Shown one piece after another: positions 61,325-64,000 of a DNA stretch of 64,000 nucleotides; position 1 is the stretch's first letter, and every line of letters begins with the position of its first letter. The stretch lies in NCBI GenBank assembly GCA_024234595.1, contig JACKNZ010000007.1:124001-188000 (forward strand), read 5' to 3'. Origin of the DNA: Moraxellaceae bacterium. Its GTDB lineage: Bacteria; Pseudomonadota; Gammaproteobacteria; Pseudomonadales; Moraxellaceae. The notes beneath the pieces were generated by a model. It was not told the origin of the DNA. It worked only from the letters and a program-made list of their open reading frames with translations, and did no database searches. A program made the translations under genes and the position numbers.

Positions 61325-63611
61325 GGTGCACCTCTGCTTTATCACGCCATACCAACCATGCGGGCAACGCACATAAATCAATAATAATCGCCAAAAACAT
61401 ACACACAGCCGTTAAAAAGCCCATATTGGCATTAGCACTGTAATGAGAAAACGCCAAAATACCAAAGCCGCCAATTAGAGCCACGGTGGTGGTAATCATT
61501 GCTAAACCTGAGCTGATAAAAACCTCACGAATGGCATCAACCGTTGCCATGCCTGCTTGTTTAAATTTTTGATAATGGGTCATAAAATGAATGGTGTCGT
61601 CAACCACAATGCCAAACGATAATGTGCCAACGGCGGCCACGCCAATATCAATTCGACCGTTAATAAAGCCCCATAGACCTAAGGCTACCGCCACTGGCAA
61701 GGCATTAGTAAAAATACTAATTAGCCCAAAACGTGGCGATTTAAGCGCAATAGCTAACATCAGTGCAACAATGGCCATACACAAAAATGTACCGTAAACC
61801 ATTGATGGAATATTGGTCATGGCCATATTAGAGAATATTAAATCCAAGCCTACACCTTTGGTTTTCATCTCTGCTGGCGCATTGTTAGCTAACCAATCTT
61901 CAGCCCCCTTGTTTAAGGCTAATAAGGCTTTTGAATCGGTTTCGGAAACAATCACGGTTAACATGGTTTTGCGTTTATCCATGCTCACCATATTGGTCAA
62001 TTCTTGCCCTTCGGATAAAGACATTTCATGAACTAAAGCATATTGCGCAGCTAACTCAACGCTATCTGGCAAGGCATAGGCTTGGCTGTCGTTATTGTGC
62101 ATGGCACGATTAAGACGCTTCATGACATCAGTATAGGTATAAACATTAGACACGCCTTGTTGTTGTCTAAACCATGTGGCAAAGGCATCTACTTTTTGCA
62201 AATAAGCTGGCTCGTAAATACCGTTTTCTTTGCCCGAGTCGAGGGTATATAACAAACGATGAATACCACCCAATTCTTCATTTAATTTGGTGTTAGAACG
62301 CTTAAACTCAAACGTATCATCTAGGTAAGTGGTAAACATTTCGTTAAGTTCGTTACGCGGCATACCTAGCGCAATAATGGTAATTGAGGCTATCGCCATC
62401 ACTGCTAAAATTTGCTTTGGATATTTAATGACCCAATTCGCCCAAGCGGTCATAAATTGCTTAGCCCCAGTTTGCGGTTTGCCTGCTTTAATCGGCAATA
62501 CCATCACCAAGGCAGGTAACAAGGCATACACGACAAACCAAGCGACACCAATGCCGAACACCACTAAATTCCCTAATTCACGATAGGTTGGCGATTCGTG
62601 AAAGTTAAGCGAAGCAAAACCAACGGCGGTGGTAATACTGGTTAAAAATACCGCTTTTCGACTTTCGGTGAGTGCAGTCAACATTGCCTCTTTTTTGCTT
62701 AAACCTTCACGATAATGCAATAAAAAACCAGTTAATACATGCACACAATCGGCAATGGCAATGGTCATAATCATCGTTGGTGCAAACATATTGACCGCTG
62801 TAATTGCACCATCAAACCAACATTTAATGCCCATTACTAACATACTGACCACACTCACCAAACTCAGTGTGATGACGGTTGCCCAAAAGCTGCGTAACAG
62901 TAACGTAAGGGAAGCAATCATTAAGCCATAACCGATGGGTAGCAATAAGGCCATATCTTTAATCATGGCATCGGTAAAGGACATAGATGCCTCAACTGTG
63001 CCTGTAACATGAAAATCGACTTGTGGATATTTGGGCGCAACTTGGTCAACAATGTGATGCACATGGTCAGAAATTTGTTTGATTTCACCAACAGGATTTT
63101 CGGGTAATTGAAAGGTCATTAACACAATCGAACTACGGCCATTATTCGACACCAAATAACCTTTTAGCTCGGGGCTATTGAGAACTGCTTGTTTACCTTT
63201 GGCTAATTGTTCATCAGTCTTGCTACTAGGATTGTCTAAAACAGCTTCAACAACAATATTGTCGTTATCACTTTCGACACTGTTAAAATTAGTTAAAGAA
63301 TCAACACGACTGGCATAAGGACTTTGCCAGCCCAAATCGGTTAATTCATCAATCGCTTGCAAGGCTTGGCGATTAAAAATATTGCCATCTTTGGCAACGA
63401 CTAACACCACCATATTATCATTTTTAGAGAAGGTATCTTCTTGCTCATTCATCGCCACCAATAGTGGATTATCGGCATCAAAATTGATTTTAAACGAGGT
63501 GCTAAGCCACGCATTTTTAAATCCAATACAGGCCAGCATCAGCACCAAAGACATGATGACCAATGCAGTTTTAGGACTATTGATTACCCAACGATTAAAA
63601 CGAGAATTCAT
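61317..63611 (-). CDS. RND superfamily exporter, MMPL type
   Basis: The protein has 764 residues from the ATG at 63611, with AGGTAA upstream; the frame extends to 63668 without better sequence. Twelve predicted membrane helices in two halves, each with a large extracytoplasmic domain after helix 1 (residues about 40-230 and 440-590). Conserved segments include ADCVHVLTGFLLHYREGL and GIVVDDTIHFMTHYQKF, with Asp residues expected for proton coupling. HAE3/MMPL members move lipids, hopanoids or hydrophobic compounds. The small gene after it is translationally coupled. Confidence 0.9.
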   Translation of the reverse strand: MNSRFNRWVINSPKTALVIMSLVLMLACIGFKNAWLSTSFKINFDADNPLLVAMNEQEDTFSKNDNMVVLVVAKDGNIFNRQALQAIDELTDLGWQSPYASRVDSLTNFNSVESDNDNIVVEAVLDNPSSKTDEQLAKGKQAVLNSPELKGYLVSNNGRSSIVLMTFQLPENPVGEIKQISDHVHHIVDQVAPKYPQVDFHVTGTVEASMSFTDAMIKDMALLLPIGYGLMIASLTLLLRSFWATVITLSLVSVVSMLVMGIKCWFDGAITAVNMFAPTMIMTIAIADCVHVLTGFLLHYREGLSKKEAMLTALTESRKAVFLTSITTAVGFASLNFHESPTYRELGNLVVFGIGVAWFVVYALLPALVMVLPIKAGKPQTGAKQFMTAWANWVIKYPKQILAVMAIASITIIALGMPRNELNEMFTTYLDDTFEFKRSNTKLNEELGGIHRLLYTLDSGKENGIYEPAYLQKVDAFATWFRQQQGVSNVYTYTDVMKRLNRAMHNNDSQAYALPDSVELAAQYALVHEMSLSEGQELTNMVSMDKRKTMLTVIVSETDSKALLALNKGAEDWLANNAPAEMKTKGVGLDLIFSNMAMTNIPSMVYGTFLCMAIVALMLAIALKSPRFGLISIFTNALPVAVALGLWGFINGRIDIGVAAVGTLSFGIVVDDTIHFMTHYQKFKQAGMATVDAIREVFISSGLAMITTTVALIGGFGILAFSHYSANANMGFLTAVCMFLAIIIDLCALPAWLVWRDKAEVHHD

Positions 63612-63846
63612 TTTGTTACCTAATTCATCACGCATCTGCCGATGCAAAAAAGTCATTTTTAATTGCAAGCGAGAATACTGGATTTTTAAAATACTCTATA
63701 TAGCCAGCTGAAAACTAGGCAGCCAAAGTCAAATAATTGTCGTTAATCTCCAAAAAACTGCCTGTTTAACTTGGGTGCTTAATTGATGTAATTAGGCTAA
63801 AATGCCCCACTCCCTCTTTATCTCTGTTAAGCAAGAGCAATTGCTA

Positions 63847-64000
63847 ATGAGCGAAATCGTCAAAGTCGTGACTGGCGAAAAACTACGCGGTGCCGAAAAA
63901 GTCGCCCGTATTCCAGTTAAAGTAATTCCTACCGACACCTTACCGCGTAAACCAGACTGGATTCGGGTGCGTATTTCTAACCCTAGCGAAGTGCAACGGA
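63847..64000 (+). CDS. lipA: Lipoyl synthase LipA, N-terminal part (partial)
   Basis: The frame starts at the ATG at 63847 and runs off the window, giving 51 residues: EKLRGAEKVARIPVKVIPTD and LPRKPDWIRVRISNP. These match the N-terminal region of LipA, the radical-SAM enzyme that inserts two sulfurs into octanoyl groups on lipoyl domains. The CxxxCxxC cluster motifs lie beyond the window, so the call rests on the N-terminal sequence alone. Confidence 0.85.
   Translation, partial: MSEIVKVVTGEKLRGAEKVARIPVKVIPTDTLPRKPDWIRVRISNPSEVQR

Noticed and set aside
1..64000. CRISPR arrays or a prophage.
   Set aside because: The repeats seen are single hairpins or a duplication, not regularly spaced direct repeats with unique spacers, and no phage structural, integrase or lysis genes are present.

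Overview
The window looks like chromosomal DNA of a gammaproteobacterium with moderately low GC content, most likely a member or relative of the Moraxellaceae. That assignment rests on protein resemblance and gene order (dnaB-alr, tusDCBE followed by a TrpD2/YbiB-like gene, minCDE plus a PA4642-family gene, a CyaB/MASE2 cyclase, a DUF1615 lipoprotein, RlmI, TtcA). I could not run a phylogeny.

Layout. 1-2.2 kb: the dnaB end, alr and a HEAT-like lipoprotein. 2.2-9.4 kb: an unstable accessory stretch. It holds nested palindromic repeats, a TnpB-only IS200/IS605-type element, a radA gene broken by two single-base deletions, a GNAT/DUF1778 toxin-antitoxin pair, and a tandem duplication in which the second copy's genes are scrambled while its promoter and repeat blocks stay almost unchanged. 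9.4-33 kb: mostly housekeeping genes (uvrB, an aspartate aminotransferase, tRNA-Asn, rlmI, glpK, tusDCBE, a CoA transferase, an acyltransferase, a DUF349 protein, minCDE) with several lipoproteins, and an ABC exporter whose start abuts an IS remnant. 33-43 kb: methyltransferases, ttcA, a LEA-like protein, a DUF1615 lipoprotein, and a lipid-metabolism cluster (PaaX-like regulator, desaturase, AidB-like dehydrogenase, short-chain dehydrogenase). 43.7-52 kb: a Uma2 gene, then a five-gene type I restriction-modification operon whose genes all overlap. Between hsdS and hsdM it carries a RecF/OLD-like ATPase gene and a TOPRIM-like gene. 52-64 kb: a beta-oxidation pair, a MASE2 adenylate cyclase, an adaptor/permease/ATPase export operon, an MMPL-type RND transporter with a small coupled gene, and the start of lipA.

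The most interesting candidate system is the hsdR-hsdS-ATPase-TOPRIM-hsdM operon. An ATPase/TOPRIM pair resembling PARIS or two-gene OLD systems is translationally embedded inside a restriction system, which suggests a back-up or guard function. Other notable features are a dispersed family of short hairpin elements with matched changes in both arms, a palindromic repeat inserted in frame within tnpB, and the decayed toxin-antitoxin duplication that keeps its promoter intact.
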